A stretch of 64,000 nucleotides of DNA, taken from Coprinellus micaceus. Lineage: Eukaryota > Basidiomycota > Agaricomycetes > Agaricales > Psathyrellaceae. A program made the translations under genes and the position numbers. The stretch's first letter is position 1; each line of letters begins with the position of its first letter. Under the pieces are notes generated by a model. The model did not search any database and was not told the origin of the DNA. It worked only from the letters and a program-made list of their open reading frames with translations. Where the stretch lies: NCBI GenBank assembly GCA_951394405.1, contig OX596338.1, positions 1,488,001 to 1,552,000 of the forward strand. Reading direction: 5' to 3'. Below, in pieces: positions 32,101-44,265 of the stretch.

Positions 32101-34779
32101 CCGATCAAGGAGATTATTCGACAAAGAAGTAGATAAGCTTTGTACCACTACGGCAGGAGGCAGTCGGTAGCCTTGCGTCGCGGGTTATCCTATGTTCAAT
32201 TGCCAGAGGAAGTGCGGTCCGGGGAAGAGGTGCTCGCGTAAGTCTCCTGCTATAGATAGTAGTAAGTGTGCAGGTGGCGCAGGCGCTTCGGGTCGAGACA
32301 GACAACTCGACAGGTTTTGAAAGAGATGTGGGAGATTGCAAAGCGATTGTATAGGTGAGCACGGGGAACACGGTACGACCAAGTCGGACTTTAAACCGTT
32401 TACTATTGGCGATGGAGTCACAAGAACTTGCCCTCCCAGAGTGAGTTTCGCAGACGCCAGAAAAGCCAGACAGGGACGTTGCTTTTCGCGAAGGACGGAC
32501 ATAAATGGAGTGATATTCCTTGATGACTTGTTTGTTCGCCGTAGATAGGGAGCGAGTATAGGACGCCGAGATCGCTAGACGTCGCCATGCGTTCGGTCTG
32601 GACGGGGAGGTGCGCTTCGAGCTACTGGTGGCGCGTGCATGGGGCGTGTCTGCAACGTGCAGCTGTCGCGGCGGCTGTCCCCGACAACCTTCACGGGATG
32701 CCCTTGCCCATAGCGGCGGATCTCGAGCGGATATCTCAAGGTCGCTCAACATCCCGAGGTTTCACGGATGTTTGCAGGTGGGACGCGCAGTGACTGGGCC
32801 TGCAGGCGGGGGAATGGAAGCAGAAGAATCAATGTCACGGTTCGGTACCTTCATGGGACGAGTTGGTTAAACGGGGGAACATTCGAGAGAAAGGGTAGGG
32901 GCGAACCTCGAGGACGTACTGATTGGCGGCCTTCAGAAGTCATTCAGGTGAGCATGTAAAACGTGAATACTCGGCAACATTGGGTTAGGATGGGTGGACC
33001 AGATCAGGAAGTTGGTGGATGAGGAGAAATAAATGCGAGATAGATGGGGTGGGATGGATGTCACAGTGTTGGATCTTTGTCTTCATGGCAGGGAAGCTCC
33101 CTGAGTGTCGGGTGGAGTGAAACCTTTGTCGAGTCCATCGTACACGATGTGATTGCTAGGGCATCTCTGGGGTGACTTTGGTTTGAGTTGTGACATCTCT
33201 GCCCAGGGTGGCTGTAGGAGCGTCGGTTAGACTTTCGCGACAACGAAAGGGAGGCCCAGGGTGCTAGGCCCAAAGTAGACGAGAAATGCAAGCGGAAGTG
33301 ACCATCATAAGCTGAATTTAGCTGCGCCAACTCTATCCACGCAGCGAGCACTCGCTGGGCCCCCACTGTGGTAGGAGAGAAGACCGCGTCGAAGGAGCAT
33401 CACGGGGGAAAGATACGATAACAGATATCGAGAAAAGCTTATGAGGCTTTGCGCGACGTCAGTGGGGCGTTCTTCGTAGGCTTGGAGGATTGGGCCCCGA
33501 CTATTGAGCAGGTAGGCGACGTCAGTTAATCTAGCCGCCATTCGTCGACACCCTCTGCTATCCCCCGGGGCGGTGTACTACGGGTATGCGACCCAACGGA
33601 CGCACCCTAGCAGGTGGTTATTATCACAGACTCTGCGGCGTTCCGACGAATTGCCAGTTGGAAATGATTACTCACCTGCACGATGTTTCTTTAATTCGAT
33701 CAAAGAGAGTTCCATCGTCACCTTGAGCCGCATTGGCGTTTGGATTGGTCCATTCTGAGGGGAGTTTCCATGTGAGCGGTATTCCAAAGGTATTGTCCAC
33801 ACCACCTTATCTGGGCCAGTGACGCAGGAAAGCCGGGCAGTCTGGGAGAGCAGACGCGAAGAAATTCTCCGCCAGATCATCGATGAGAATTCATAAACGT
33901 TGCAAGGGTGTGGATCAGAAACTCTTATTTGTATGAGACGTTTATAGATGCCACTGCGGGTATCTTGTGGAAACCTCGTAAGGTTGGGCGGCCTTTTCTG
34001 CGAGGAGCTGGCAGGTTGGCAAATGGGGGGAGCTTCTTCACCTAGGCTTCATCGGGAGAAGGTACGCATCCAAGTCCACGCTGACGGAACCTTCAGACTC
34101 CTCGAAACTAGCTGAGACCGCAGATGTGCGATTGCGTCACCTCGGGTGGGGACGCCTTGGTATATTGCCACCATTGAGTGAGCGTGCTGGTTGAATCCGC
34201 GAGCCAGCGAGCTCCTGGCGGACTGATGGTGGTCGCCACTGTCCGAGCTGTTGTCGGGGATCAGGTGGAAGAAGGCGCCGGATATGGGTTGGACAGTCCA
34301 CGACGCCTTGAAGCTATTCCGAGAGAGTTCATGTCGATAGAGTAGGATCATTCGCAAGAAGCGCGGCTCGTGCCCTCCCCGGGCGGTGTAGCACCATTCA
34401 TGAGGCCAGCGAGCAAGTCGTCGTCCCGTAGATGGACACCACCAGTAGGTTGTACTGCAACGTGTCGGTAGCACTCTGAAGGGGATTTTATGGCCCCGTC
34501 TATTGTATGTGGCCCCAGGAGATAATGAGAGCAGGAGAAGAATAAATGGAGAAAGCAGTTGCTAAATGCGGGCGTGAGTGTGTAGAAGAGGCGCGCGCAT
34601 CAGCCCCGAGGGCAGAGGCTCTGTGCGGTCGTAACAGCCAGTTCTTATCTTGCCCTCTGACCACCATCTTGCCACTATCGATATACTGCAATATTCACAA
34701 CGCTGCTCGTCGTGCCCGGCATCGACCAAGCTCGATTGCCCATCATAACTGACCCTGCGCTATCACCATCGTAGCCACC
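29124..34779. other. Gene-poor 5.7 kb
   Basis: The first kilobase (29124-30250) is strongly pyrimidine-rich on the plus strand and likely includes the 3' UTR of the Ecl1-like gene. From 30.3 to 34.5 kb no frame, tRNA or repeat is convincing. The longest frame, 212 codons on the minus strand at 32114-32752, shows no domain or codon regularity. Promoter elements of GID7 and any long noncoding RNA would lie at the right end. Confidence 0.45.
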
Positions 34780-35339
34780 ATTGATTCGTCTACTCGCTCG
34801 CACCCTACGAGGGACTCGCTTCCCCAGCAAACCGCGGCTGCAACCGCCATCTCGCAGTCTACCCAGATACCAAGCCCAACCCCCTCTATAGCGAACAGAA
34901 CATCCTCAGTGCACGAGCAACCTCTCCGGAGCCTCATTCCAGCCACCCGCTCGAGGTCAGAGCTCGAGGACGGCAGCAGTACCAAGGATAACGGCGGGCT
35001 AGGCGTAGAAGAAGAAGGGTCCTCCAGAAACGGTACTGCGTCCATCCCTTTGCTGTATACATGGTGGATTCCTAACTGACTGTCATCCATGTTCTTTTCC
35101 GTGCCTTGGTCGCCCTGCTGACTTATACATGGACTCTAATCACTCATCTCCACAACCACGGGCCCATTCTTTGACTTGTTTCTTCCCCCTATCTTCTTCT
35201 GGATACGGCAGACGCCGAGCACACGAGAGCTCGTAAGCGACAAAGGATCGGGGGTTCGTCTAGGACCACTACCACCTTCCGCGGCAACAGCCCACCGGAA
35301 TCCACCCTCGCCCCTGCCCCAACCCTCCCGAGAAACATC

Positions 35340-37833
35340 ATGAGACTTACTCAATCGAATCGCGAATCTATCCTTTCAACTGCGCCAGACCTTACCGTAG
35401 AAGCGGGTCCTTCAAACGGGTACGATGGCGTTGCGTCAACAAATGGGCATACGAACGGCCATTCCTATCCAGCAGCCACGAATGGATACTCGTCGGGCGT
35501 GGGCGGCGGGGCGAAACATGGGAAGGGTATCGCGAGAGTGAATTTGCCAGGTTCTACGATATCCGAAGACTCGTCAATAGACAGGGAGGAGTTTGTCCGA
35601 TTGGTTATTCAGAGCTTGAAAGATGTTGGCTACATGTGCGTATTCCGTTCTATCTTCTTGTCCCCACCCTCATTAGAGCTTCGCACGCGCACGACAGTGA
35701 ATCCGCCGCTACACTGGAGGCTGAATCTGGGTACTCAATGGAGACACCCGAAGTAACGCAGTTTCGACAGCACATCCTGGACGGAATGTGGCCGAAAGCA
35801 GAGGCGACACTACCACAACTTTGCATCGTTGACCCAGAGGCGTTACTGGTGCGTCAGATTCGGCACCGAGGTATTTAGCGTCCTGACTCGATATTGTTCA
35901 CAGGATGCAATATTCCTAATCAATGAGCAAAAGTATCTGGAGTTCCTAGAGGCGGGGAAGACGACGGATGCCCTACATGTGTTAAGGAACGAGCTAACCC
36001 CTCTTAACGTGGACCCCGACCACCTACACACTCTGTCAAGGTATGGAATTCGGTTCAAGAAATTTGGTTGCAACTCTGACCGCGTTCCGACAGTCTCATT
36101 ATGTGCTCAGAACCAGAGGATTTGCGGAGGAGAGCAGGTTGGGATGGCGCCGCTGGATCGTCGCGTCAGCGGCTGCTGGACGCGCTGCATAGTACGTTGG
36201 CTCCCTTTGACTGAAACTGTGTATACTACTGACACCTTCACTGGGCAGATTATATACCTTCTTCTATTATGATTCCACAGAGGCGACTGCCAACACTCCT
36301 TCAGCAGGCACTCGAACACCAACGGCACCAATGCTTATACCACAATTTGCCGCCAGATATTACAAACTTCTCGTTATATTCTGACCACGTCTGCACACAA
36401 ACGGAATTCCCTTCGGTCACGACGACCATTCTCGACGCCCACAAAGACGAGGTGTGGGCAGCGGTCTGGAGTCACGATGGGCGGTATCTTGCAACAGGAG
36501 GCAGGGACAAGTCTGTAATCGTCTGGCGTGTGGGGGTGAGCACTTTTTCGAGTCATTTTGGCGTTGCCCCTGCTGACCTTCGGATCCGTTGAAGGATGGG
36601 ACACCCTCAGGGGATTGGTCACCACAACTGGTGCTGAGCGATCACAAGTATCCCATTAGCAGCGTTGCCTGGTCATTGGACGACGCGGTACTCTTCGTCG
36701 CCTCAGACCATGAAATCAAAGTGTGGAACCCTAAGGTCGGTGAAATTTCCCCTCTCGTATATATGGTCATTGTGCTCATATCATTATGCAGACGGGTATC
36801 TGTATCCGAACACTAGACAGCGGCCACGAGGACACAGTATCCAGTTTGCTGTGGCTACCTGACGGATCAGGCGTTATTTCATCGGGCCTGGATAGGAAGA
36901 TCATTCACTGGGTAAGTCTACCCGATTGCCTTTTACGAACCCATTCATTTAATACCGCATATACAGAACGCAGACGGGACAGTGAAGGAGGACTGGGGCC
37001 TGTCGCCAATTCGGATAACGCACATGGCGCTAACGCCGGATGGTACGAGACTGGTGGCTGTAGGCATTGAGTACGCCGCACCAGAGGTGCCGCGAGCCGG
37101 CCAACCTGTCAAGGTGGTAGGAATGAACCCTTTGGTAACTCTAGGTTCCAAGGGAGGGAACAGAATGATGGTCTTCGATATCGCTTCTAAGCGAGCACTT
37201 CTGTGAGTTCAGTTGGAGTTTCTTGACACCGGCACTGAGTAACCTTATATGATCTAGGTCCATACGGCTAGAAGGCGAGCTTACAAGTGTAGACGTTAGC
37301 CTTAACGGGCAGTATGCTCTCATCAACCATGCACCAGATGTTAGCCGTGTTTCTTGCCGGGTAGACCTATTCTGACACACCCTTCCAGGTTCTCTATCTG
37401 TACGAGATCACCACCGGGCGACTGTCTGGCAAGTATGTCGGCCAGAGGCAAGATGAGCATGTCATCCGGAGCTGTTTTGGAGGCGTCAACGGGACGTTTG
37501 TTGTCAGTGGGAGTGAAGGTTAGTGACCGAGCCTTCGTTTCTCTTGCATACAGCAATCACGGAAGACTAACTATGGTGCACAAAGACGGCAACGTATATG
37601 CGTGGCACCGGGACACTGGGACACTCCTGGAGGTGTTACCAGGCTCGAACGAAGGGAGCGTCAACGCCATCTCGTGGAATCCTAGAAATGAGCGCATGTT
37701 CGCCTCCTGCGCCGATGATAGGACGGTTAGAATATGGGAAGCACCGCATTCGACCCATCTTGAGCCTCGGATACACCGAGTAGATGGCATTGAAAATGGC
37801 ATGACGAATGGGAAGGGGAAGGGTAAGCTCTAG
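35340..37833 (+). CDS. GID7: WDR26/Gid7-type LisH-CTLH-WD40 protein
   Basis: About eleven short-intron exons encode roughly 640 residues. After a Gly/Asn/Ser-rich N-terminus comes a LisH block (EEFVRLVIQSLKDVGYIESAATLEAESG) and a CTLH block (RQHILDGMWPKAEATL, then LINEQKYLEFLEAGKTTDAL). A WD40 propeller follows, starting near ILDAHKDEVWAAVWS and ending CADDRTVRIWE. This order is diagnostic of WDR26/Gid7, a substrate-recruiting scaffold of the GID/CTLH E3 ubiquitin ligase, which degrades gluconeogenic enzymes in yeast. The ATG at 35340 is the first clear one. However, the frame stays open upstream through a well-formed intron (35033-35211) into 34780-35032, so the true protein may be about 130 residues longer with its start in an earlier exon. 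Confidence 0.92.
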
Positions 37834-39490
37834 TGATGGCTCTGTGATAGTGCAGTGTCCTTCCCTCGCTCATCAACACATGGCCTTTTACCCATTACCA
37901 ACTACCCACTATTCACATCTACACAGGCACCCCCTTGCTTCTCCCGAACTCCTCGTGGAATACGATCCACTCCTCCCCATATATTCTCCCCCCGATTCCT
38001 CACTATAGCTGACTTTCCACCGTTCCAATGGGGACCTTCTCATCTCCCATTGGCCACTTGCAATAATCTACCCACCCACACTAATCAACGCACCATGTCC
38101 GATTTGTAGACAACACTACCTACTACTCCCAGCATCAACTTCCCATCCTCTTTTTGCATAGGGCTTACCAACTCGGTCTCTCCACCTCCATTCACTTACT
38201 CCTCACGACCATAATGCCGGTGTGGACACACGATTCAGAAATTTCTTTGCTTTTGTCATATACGATGTATTAGATGTTTTAACGTCTTGTAACAACTAGG
38301 AATAACAAGGAGGGATGTAACGTTCATCCTTAGCTCAGTTCAAGGAATGCGGTTTGAGAAATCGTCGCCATGGTTGAGCTGAAGCCAGGTAAGGCTATGC
38401 TGGTATTGTCTAGAAGTCGAAGGGCCTCTCTATCGACAGATAACGTTAGACGTTCATCAATTGAATGCCTGTGTGCCTATTCCGTCCAGCAGAGCGGAAC
38501 CAAGGAAGAGGCCACGAGAGAGCAGTTCAGAGCTTGATTGATGATGGGCATCTCGTCTCTCTGCAGGAAGGTCGGGGAATTGGAATCCTGGTGCCTTGCC
38601 TTGAGAAAATCTCATGGGGCTGAAGAACACTTCGAACAGCACGACGGGTACATCGAATCCCATAGGCCGCCTTGCAAGTTACTCCGGCGGCGTGGTCCTA
38701 GCGGTGGGCCCGTGTGTATTTCGATACATCATTGTGGCTCGGCGTGAGGGAACAGAATGGCCACGACGAATTCATTATGGAGTTTGTGAGGATTCGTTGG
38801 CTTCCCCCCGCTTCCAAATAGGTCACTCCCAAGAGAGGCCGAACGGGCGCGCGGACCACACTGCAAATGAGTGGCTGCTTTCCTCGGAAGGGGATCCGTT
38901 AGCGGAGACTCCAGCTGCCATTTTCCAAGGCTTCCTTGAGAAGGACTTCGACGAGAGTGGTAAGCCCCAAGCCTGTGGGCTTTCCACCACCGATCGAGCC
39001 ACCTGAATCCCATTCAGGCCGGGGAATACGGTCCTTCGATTGGGCCTACTTAGCAGGGTGAGAACGCAAATAGAGAATTACAACGGTCGTATAGAAGGAC
39101 AAACATTTCGGAAAGTCTTCACCCTCTATGAGCGTAGGGTAGCTTGAGTACAACAGGGGGGTCGGCCGTCCAGCGTGACGAATGGCATGCCAGGGCGGTA
39201 TCTTAGGGTAGACCCGCGAGGTGTTCGGTCGGCCAGAGGTATGTAAAATCTCACAGGAATGAGAGAAGTATGTGCAATTGCTTGTTCAAGCAATATATAA
39301 AGTTGGTGGCAATGATGGTAGCCGAACCAATGGCCGATGAACAGAGGGCGGTTCACAGTTACAGGAGCCGAGCGAGAAGTCGATGGTGTGGTGGTAGGCC
39401 GGAGAGATCGTTGTGACGGAAAATAGGGACAGGATGAGCTAAAGGTGGCTGGGACGCAGACACGAGGCACTAGGGCTGACATGCCCAGCG
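37834..39490. other. Intergenic between convergent genes
   Basis: This contains the 3' regions of GID7 and elongin A. The left 400 bp are CT-rich and probably GID7 3' UTR. A 130-codon frame at 38614-39006 lacks recognisable motifs. Confidence 0.5.
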
Positions 39491-40837
39491 CTATGAATGT
39501 GGCCTCTGGGAATATGCCCGGTGTTTCGGTACAAAGAGAGACGCCATGGGGTCTTTCTTGGGCCTACCAGGGGATTTGAGAGAATGGGTGGGCGTTGGGG
39601 GAGCAGTGAGTGGGGGCGAGGCTGTGCTCGCGGGCGAAGGTTTTGGGATCGTGGGGCTTGTCTTTGGCGGTGCCGATTCAGTCGGCGGGGTTCTACGTTT
39701 AGGATCAGCAGGAGTGGGCTTGGATCCAACATCTAAGGAAGAAGCTGGAAAAGGCCTGGAGGCAGTGGGTGTGCGGCTAGAACTTGATGCAGAAGGCGAT
39801 GCCGACAGCGGTTGGCGGCGTGGAACACGAATAGTGTTCACCGTTACTCGACCCAGTATGGGTTTGTTGGGGATGGGTGGAAGTACGGAATGATCAGGGG
39901 TCGCGTGAATGCGAACTGTTTTGCCGGCTTGTTGTCGCGGAGGCAGAGATCTAGAGTGGTAAAAGGCTTTCTGAATTTTAGAAGCCTCTGTCCGAGTTTT
40001 CTGGAAGAGAGTTTTGGGCTGAGTAGGTCCACCCCCTGGATTCGAAAGTTTGAGTCGAGAGCAACGAAAAGGAATGGGATGGGTTGCACTCACAGCCTCC
40101 TGTTCGGGAACGTTTCGGAGGTGGCAAACGGTCGGTAATTCTAACTTCCCTTTCCCTTTTGCGTGTATCGGCCTCCATCCGCTGGGAACGTATTTTCGAT
40201 CCTACTTCTTCGAAACGCCTCATTTCCGCCTGCTGTAGTAGCTGTACCCCGCATATGAGTCCGTAGTATGTGAGAGGAAAGCGATAGAGATCTCACATAG
40301 TATCTATTTCTCCAAGAATCAGGTTCCCGTGGTTCGTCATCGAGAGAATAACGCTCCTCTGCAATCAGCCGGAACTTTTGGAAGCATAATACCTTCCAAA
40401 TGTCTATTGAGAAGTGGCGTTTAGCACAGGCTTACTCTGGGACGGATCCAGGGCAACGCACTTGGAGTATCGCTTTTCAGGTGCTGAAAAAGGCGAAAGT
40501 GTTCCATTAGAAATATGGCAAACTGGGAGGTATTCTGAATACTCACCGGTGAGGCTTCCTCTAAAGGCATCAGCTGATCAGCGCTGCATCGTTGGAGTAT
40601 AGGTTTCACGGCAGCAAAGTTCAGTTCTGACCCAAGGCTGCTGATAGCTGAGAAGATTGAGTCCTAGTGATTCATCCAAAGTGTGTGGGTGGCCCTCACC
40701 AGCAACATTGGCAACGGCAACTGGAACCACCATGTGAGATGGCTGAGCAGGCAAACAGACAAACTGCACCCACCACGCTGACACAGATACACAAGTGACG
40801 GAACACGATCCTTTATGGGATCGCATGAGGAAGCCAT
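39491..40837 (-). CDS. Elongin A (transcription elongation factor SIII subunit A)
   Basis: Spliced minus-strand exons give about 330 residues. The N-terminus RVPSLVYLCQRVA fits a BC box (S-L-x-x-x-C-x-x-x-A), which binds elongin C. Then come ISSLGSELNFAAVKPIL, RCSADQLMPLEEASP and NIWKVLCFQKF, the conserved elongin A core, followed by SWRNRYY and an Arg/Lys-rich helix (EVGSKIRSQRME). A KTLFQKTRTEASKIQ block and a long Pro/Ser-rich tail end the protein. Elongin A stimulates RNA polymerase II elongation and serves as receptor of a cullin ubiquitin ligase that removes stalled polymerase. The start at 40837 is preferred; an in-frame ATG at 40915 is possible. One exon, between the introns inside the BC box and before ISSLG, is only about 21 nt. 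Confidence 0.88.
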
Positions 40838-41786
40838 GGCGCACGATGAGTCGGTGAACGTTGTCGTCGTTGCGAACGACGAGCAGAAGGAACTGGAAAG
40901 AGTCGTGCTGGGCACCGGCGGAGTCCCCTATTGTCCATCCACGTGCATGATTGATGGGCTATCATGATGGCGGTCCTAAATTTGGAGCAACTTGAAGGCG
41001 CTTCTGGCTTCCAAATTTCTCACTCACACCGCCCTCTGCCTGGTTCTCGAAGGAATGGTCGCTATTGCTACCCCCGTATGTTTTAGACGAGTTCTCTGTT
41101 AAACCTCGTCGGCTGATTGACCAAGGTATGCTCTATTCTGTCGATTTCGGCCCCAAACTGCATCCCATCGAGGATTCGGTCACGGTTTGTCGTTTTGGGC
41201 GTTTGCGAAGTTTATTATCGTCGCCCTTTTCCTGACTTCTTTTGGAAGATTATCCGTGATATGCACTGCAGATATAAATCTGGAAGTAGAGTTATCTTTT
41301 CCCCTCCATCGCAACTATCTGTCAAAGCTACAGCGCACGGCAAGCCATGCAATCGAGGATGTGATATCACTGTCATGCCTCGACAGTACTTAGTGATAGA
41401 ATTGGCAAAACGTGGATAATTTACCTTCGCCGGCCTCGATTCCCATTTGGGGATTTGCTTCCTCGAGTCCGTCTCCAGAATCTCGTGTCTCAAATCTGAT
41501 GATTTATGGCACCGGCGACGACTGGATCTCACTACTGCCACCACAGTCCTTGTCTGTTATAATATCTCATGCTAATCACACACACAAGTCCTGGGCTTCG
41601 GTCTCCTTCTTCGCAAACGAAGTGGGCATATCTCTCCCGTGGTATACCAGGTCTCTCTTGGCCTCTGCGGGGAACTGCTTTGAAGGCATCCGGAATCTTT
41701 CAATTCACCTCTCACGGAAGCGACTCTCAAAGTCGTATTCTCCGAAGATATAAAGTCCCCTTCAACGAGACTCATCGTCGTAAAAT
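40838..41786. other. Divergent intergenic region, elongin A / WOPR gene
   Basis: About 950 bp separate the two starts. No gene is seen. WOPR regulators usually have long regulated upstream regions, so control sites are expected here, but I cannot name a specific one. Confidence 0.45.
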
Positions 41787-42767
41787 ATGCAAGCCACCCA
41801 CCCCCGCCTACACGTACGCGACGCACGCGATGCTCATACCGTCTTCGAGGCCGTCCGCACGAACTTCCTGCGACCTGTCGTTCGGCGACTCAACGAGATG
41901 GAACGGGCAATGTACGTCCGCTCCGGCGCTGTGTTTGTTTGGATTGAGTGCGACGACGACGCGGGCTTGAAGCGTTGGACAGGTCAGTGCTATAGCACTT
42001 ACATGTCTGTTAGATGTCGAATATCTCACACCCAATTCGTCGTGTTAGATGGGCGTGTGTGGGGGCAGAGTCGAATGCGAGAGGTGCGAGTGATTTCTCC
42101 AGCGATTCCCCGAAGTCCTCGCATCGCAGTTGACCATGCTCAACATCCAGCCATACCTTTTCTACGATGAGAAACTACCATACGAACACACCGGTCAAAC
42201 GCCTGGGGACTCCACTCGGTACGTGTCACCGCGATAGCGCACACACAGCTATCTAACCTATGCCATAGACCTCCCGCGTTCAGATTCGTGGATGGCGTTT
42301 CAAGATCAGGACCATCCTCGTCGGCCGTCTCTCACCAAGAACGGTCGACGAATCATCACAAAGGGCTTGTGAAGCAGGCGTACTCAGCTTGGGTGACCCC
42401 GACACCATACGCCCGGCCTCAGAAATGGCATTTGACTGCCTACTTCACCTATGCAGACCTTCCCCATCTCCCCACTATCGACCAGGACGACTTGCTTTCG
42501 AGAATAATCGTGCCCGAGGGTGTGTATAGGAGCGGAAAGGCAAGGTCTCGGGAGGATGACGACCTGGCAGGGCCGAGGCCCACTAGTGGCAACTCTTCGC
42601 CTTCGCCTCCCAATTCCAGCCTACTCCAGGGATCCAGGTCTTTACCACCGCTACAAGCAGCGATCGGGACCCACGGGTCTATGCTGGTTCAACCCCGCGT
42701 CCAAGTGGCACGGTTGCCAGAAGACCAACGCGTTATACAGATGCTCAATTCCAAACATATCAGGTGA
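41787..42767 (+). CDS. WOPR-domain (Gti1/Pac2) transcription regulator
   Basis: Four exons, starting 41787-41982 and 42049 onward, encode a protein of about 250 residues. WOPRa is clear: HVRDARDAHTVFEAV, AMYVRSGAVFVW, then KRWTDGRVWGQSRMREPYLFY across two introns. WOPRb follows: VKQAYSAWVT and KWHLTAYFTYADLPHLPTI, before a short Ser/Pro-rich tail. The family (Wor1, Ryp1, Gti1, Pac2) binds DNA and controls morphology, mating or virulence switches in fungi. This copy is short and has little beyond the DNA-binding module. Basidiomycetes often carry several paralogues, so exact orthology to Gti1 or Pac2 is left open. It converges on CWF18. Confidence 0.94.
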
Positions 42768-43366
42768 AAGGAAGGCCTACACTATTCTCCTGCATTCTCG
42801 GAGGGAAGGCAACTTAGCCCAGGCCTGGGAAGCGCTCGATTTGGCCGAGATGTTTTCGACGTACGATGGCGGATTGACTTCTTTTACGCACGAAAGCTCC
42901 CTATGTTTTTCTTTTACATGTTGACTCCACGAATCGGACAGGACATAGCATCACGGACCGTAATAGCACTTCACTTTCAACTGCCTCCTTGCATGCTGCC
43001 GCTTCGAACGGCGACGGCGAGATGTTGTGTGAGAGAGTGGATGACAATAGCTACGCATTGGGTGGGTCGGTTAGTGGTGCTAGGAAGGGAAAGCGATAAG
43101 ATGGGACCGGCCCAGACCAAGGGCTGTTGTGACCACCACTCTGTTGGGATGCTATCGCTCTGGAGACCCGGCAAAGGGAGGGGACACAGGAGCAGGAGCA
43201 GCTGACGATGTCATATGATGGCGTCTTCTTCCCACTACAAAGGTGTTTGGATCGGACTCATACGTCGGAGTGAGGTTGAAGCTTTTGGTTTGATCCTGAT
43301 GTAGGACCGTCAGGATCATCCAAATGTTCTTATTTTCATGCACACCTTACGCTACATAGAATGGAA
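42768..43366. other. Intergenic between convergent genes
   Basis: This contains the 3' regions of the WOPR gene and CWF18. No further feature is seen. Overlapping small frames here show no motif. Confidence 0.55.
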
Positions 43367-43987
43367 TCAATCGTCTTCGTCTGAAGAGTTCGCAGCGTTC
43401 TGTTCCTCTTGAGCCTTCATAGCCCCAACCAGGTCGTCTGACTGACCCTTTTGGGCTGCGAGTCGTTGGCCTGGCAAAAACTATTAGGAAACATTGGGAA
43501 TTAGCCACAAGAAGTAACACACGAATCAATGTGTGAATGGCCTCTTGCGTTCTGCGTTCCAGCTTTGCGAGCTTCTTCTCCATGTCGCGCTTCAGATCCC
43601 AGTTTGGGCGTTTAGGGGCGATGTTAAAGATATCCTATAGAATGTCAGATAAGAGAAGGACATAAATGACGAGAGTTGACGACATACCAGTTCCTGTTGC
43701 CTCCTTTCTTCATCTTCGGCAATAATCTTCTCGGTCAACCCTTTGACGTTATTCTCAACCGTGTCTTCCATTTCCGCAACCGTGACATGTTTTTTCAAGG
43801 TTCTTGAGACAGGATCAAAGTTACGACCTCCGATTAAAGGCTCAGGGGTACTGCAACTTCGGTCAGCGCGTCCACGGAAGGAGGGTGAAGAAACTACGCA
43901 CCCTTCCTCGGGACTTTGGCCTAGCTTTCGCGCTCTCAGCGCTAACAAGCGCGCTTTACGAGCTTCTGAAGCTTCTTGCAGGGACAT
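43367..43987 (-). CDS. CWF18: Cwf18/CCDC12 pre-mRNA splicing factor
   Basis: Four exons encode about 150 residues. It begins MSLQEASEARKARLLALRARK. The core LKKHVTVAEMEDTVENNVKGL then EKIIAEDEERRQQEL is followed, after splicing, by DIFNIAPKRPNWDLKRDMEKK and LAKLERRTQEAIHTLIRQRL. These are the signature blocks of Cwf18 (human CCDC12), a small helical protein of the activated spliceosome associated with the NineTeen complex and U5. The tail is acidic (SSDEDD). Length and architecture match the family. It diverges from GUF1 with about 280 bp between starts. Confidence 0.92.
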
Positions 43988-44265
43988 CTCGCGGTATAAC
44001 CTCTATTTTTGTATGAATGTTGTGTTGGTCGAAACCTGTCCCCTTGTGCCTGTTGTGGTGGAGGTGAGAGCTGCAAGCGCTGGACGGAGTTGAACGACCT
44101 CGAGTAAAGCCCCCGATATGACTAAGCTACAGAGTCCGGAGTTGCCGTTGACGGAGTGCTGGGCGCACTTTTGCAGAATACAGCCAACACCACATCCCAT
44201 TCCCCGTATTTCTCCATATATACCGCCATTCTCGTGGGCTGAGAGGAGGGAGGAGTGCACCTGGG
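43988..44265. promoter_or_regulatory. Divergent promoter between CWF18 and GUF1
   Basis: This spans 278 bp between opposite start codons. It has no recognisable TATA box. Both genes are housekeeping, in line with a shared TATA-less promoter. Confidence 0.45.

Noticed and set aside
32114..32752. A 212-codon minus-strand frame
   Set aside because: It has no domain, no splice partners and a random-looking Arg/Ser/Thr-rich composition.
38614..39006. A 130-codon frame between GID7 and elongin A
   Set aside because: It matches no family I know, lacks introns or start context, and overlaps a minus-strand frame of equal quality.
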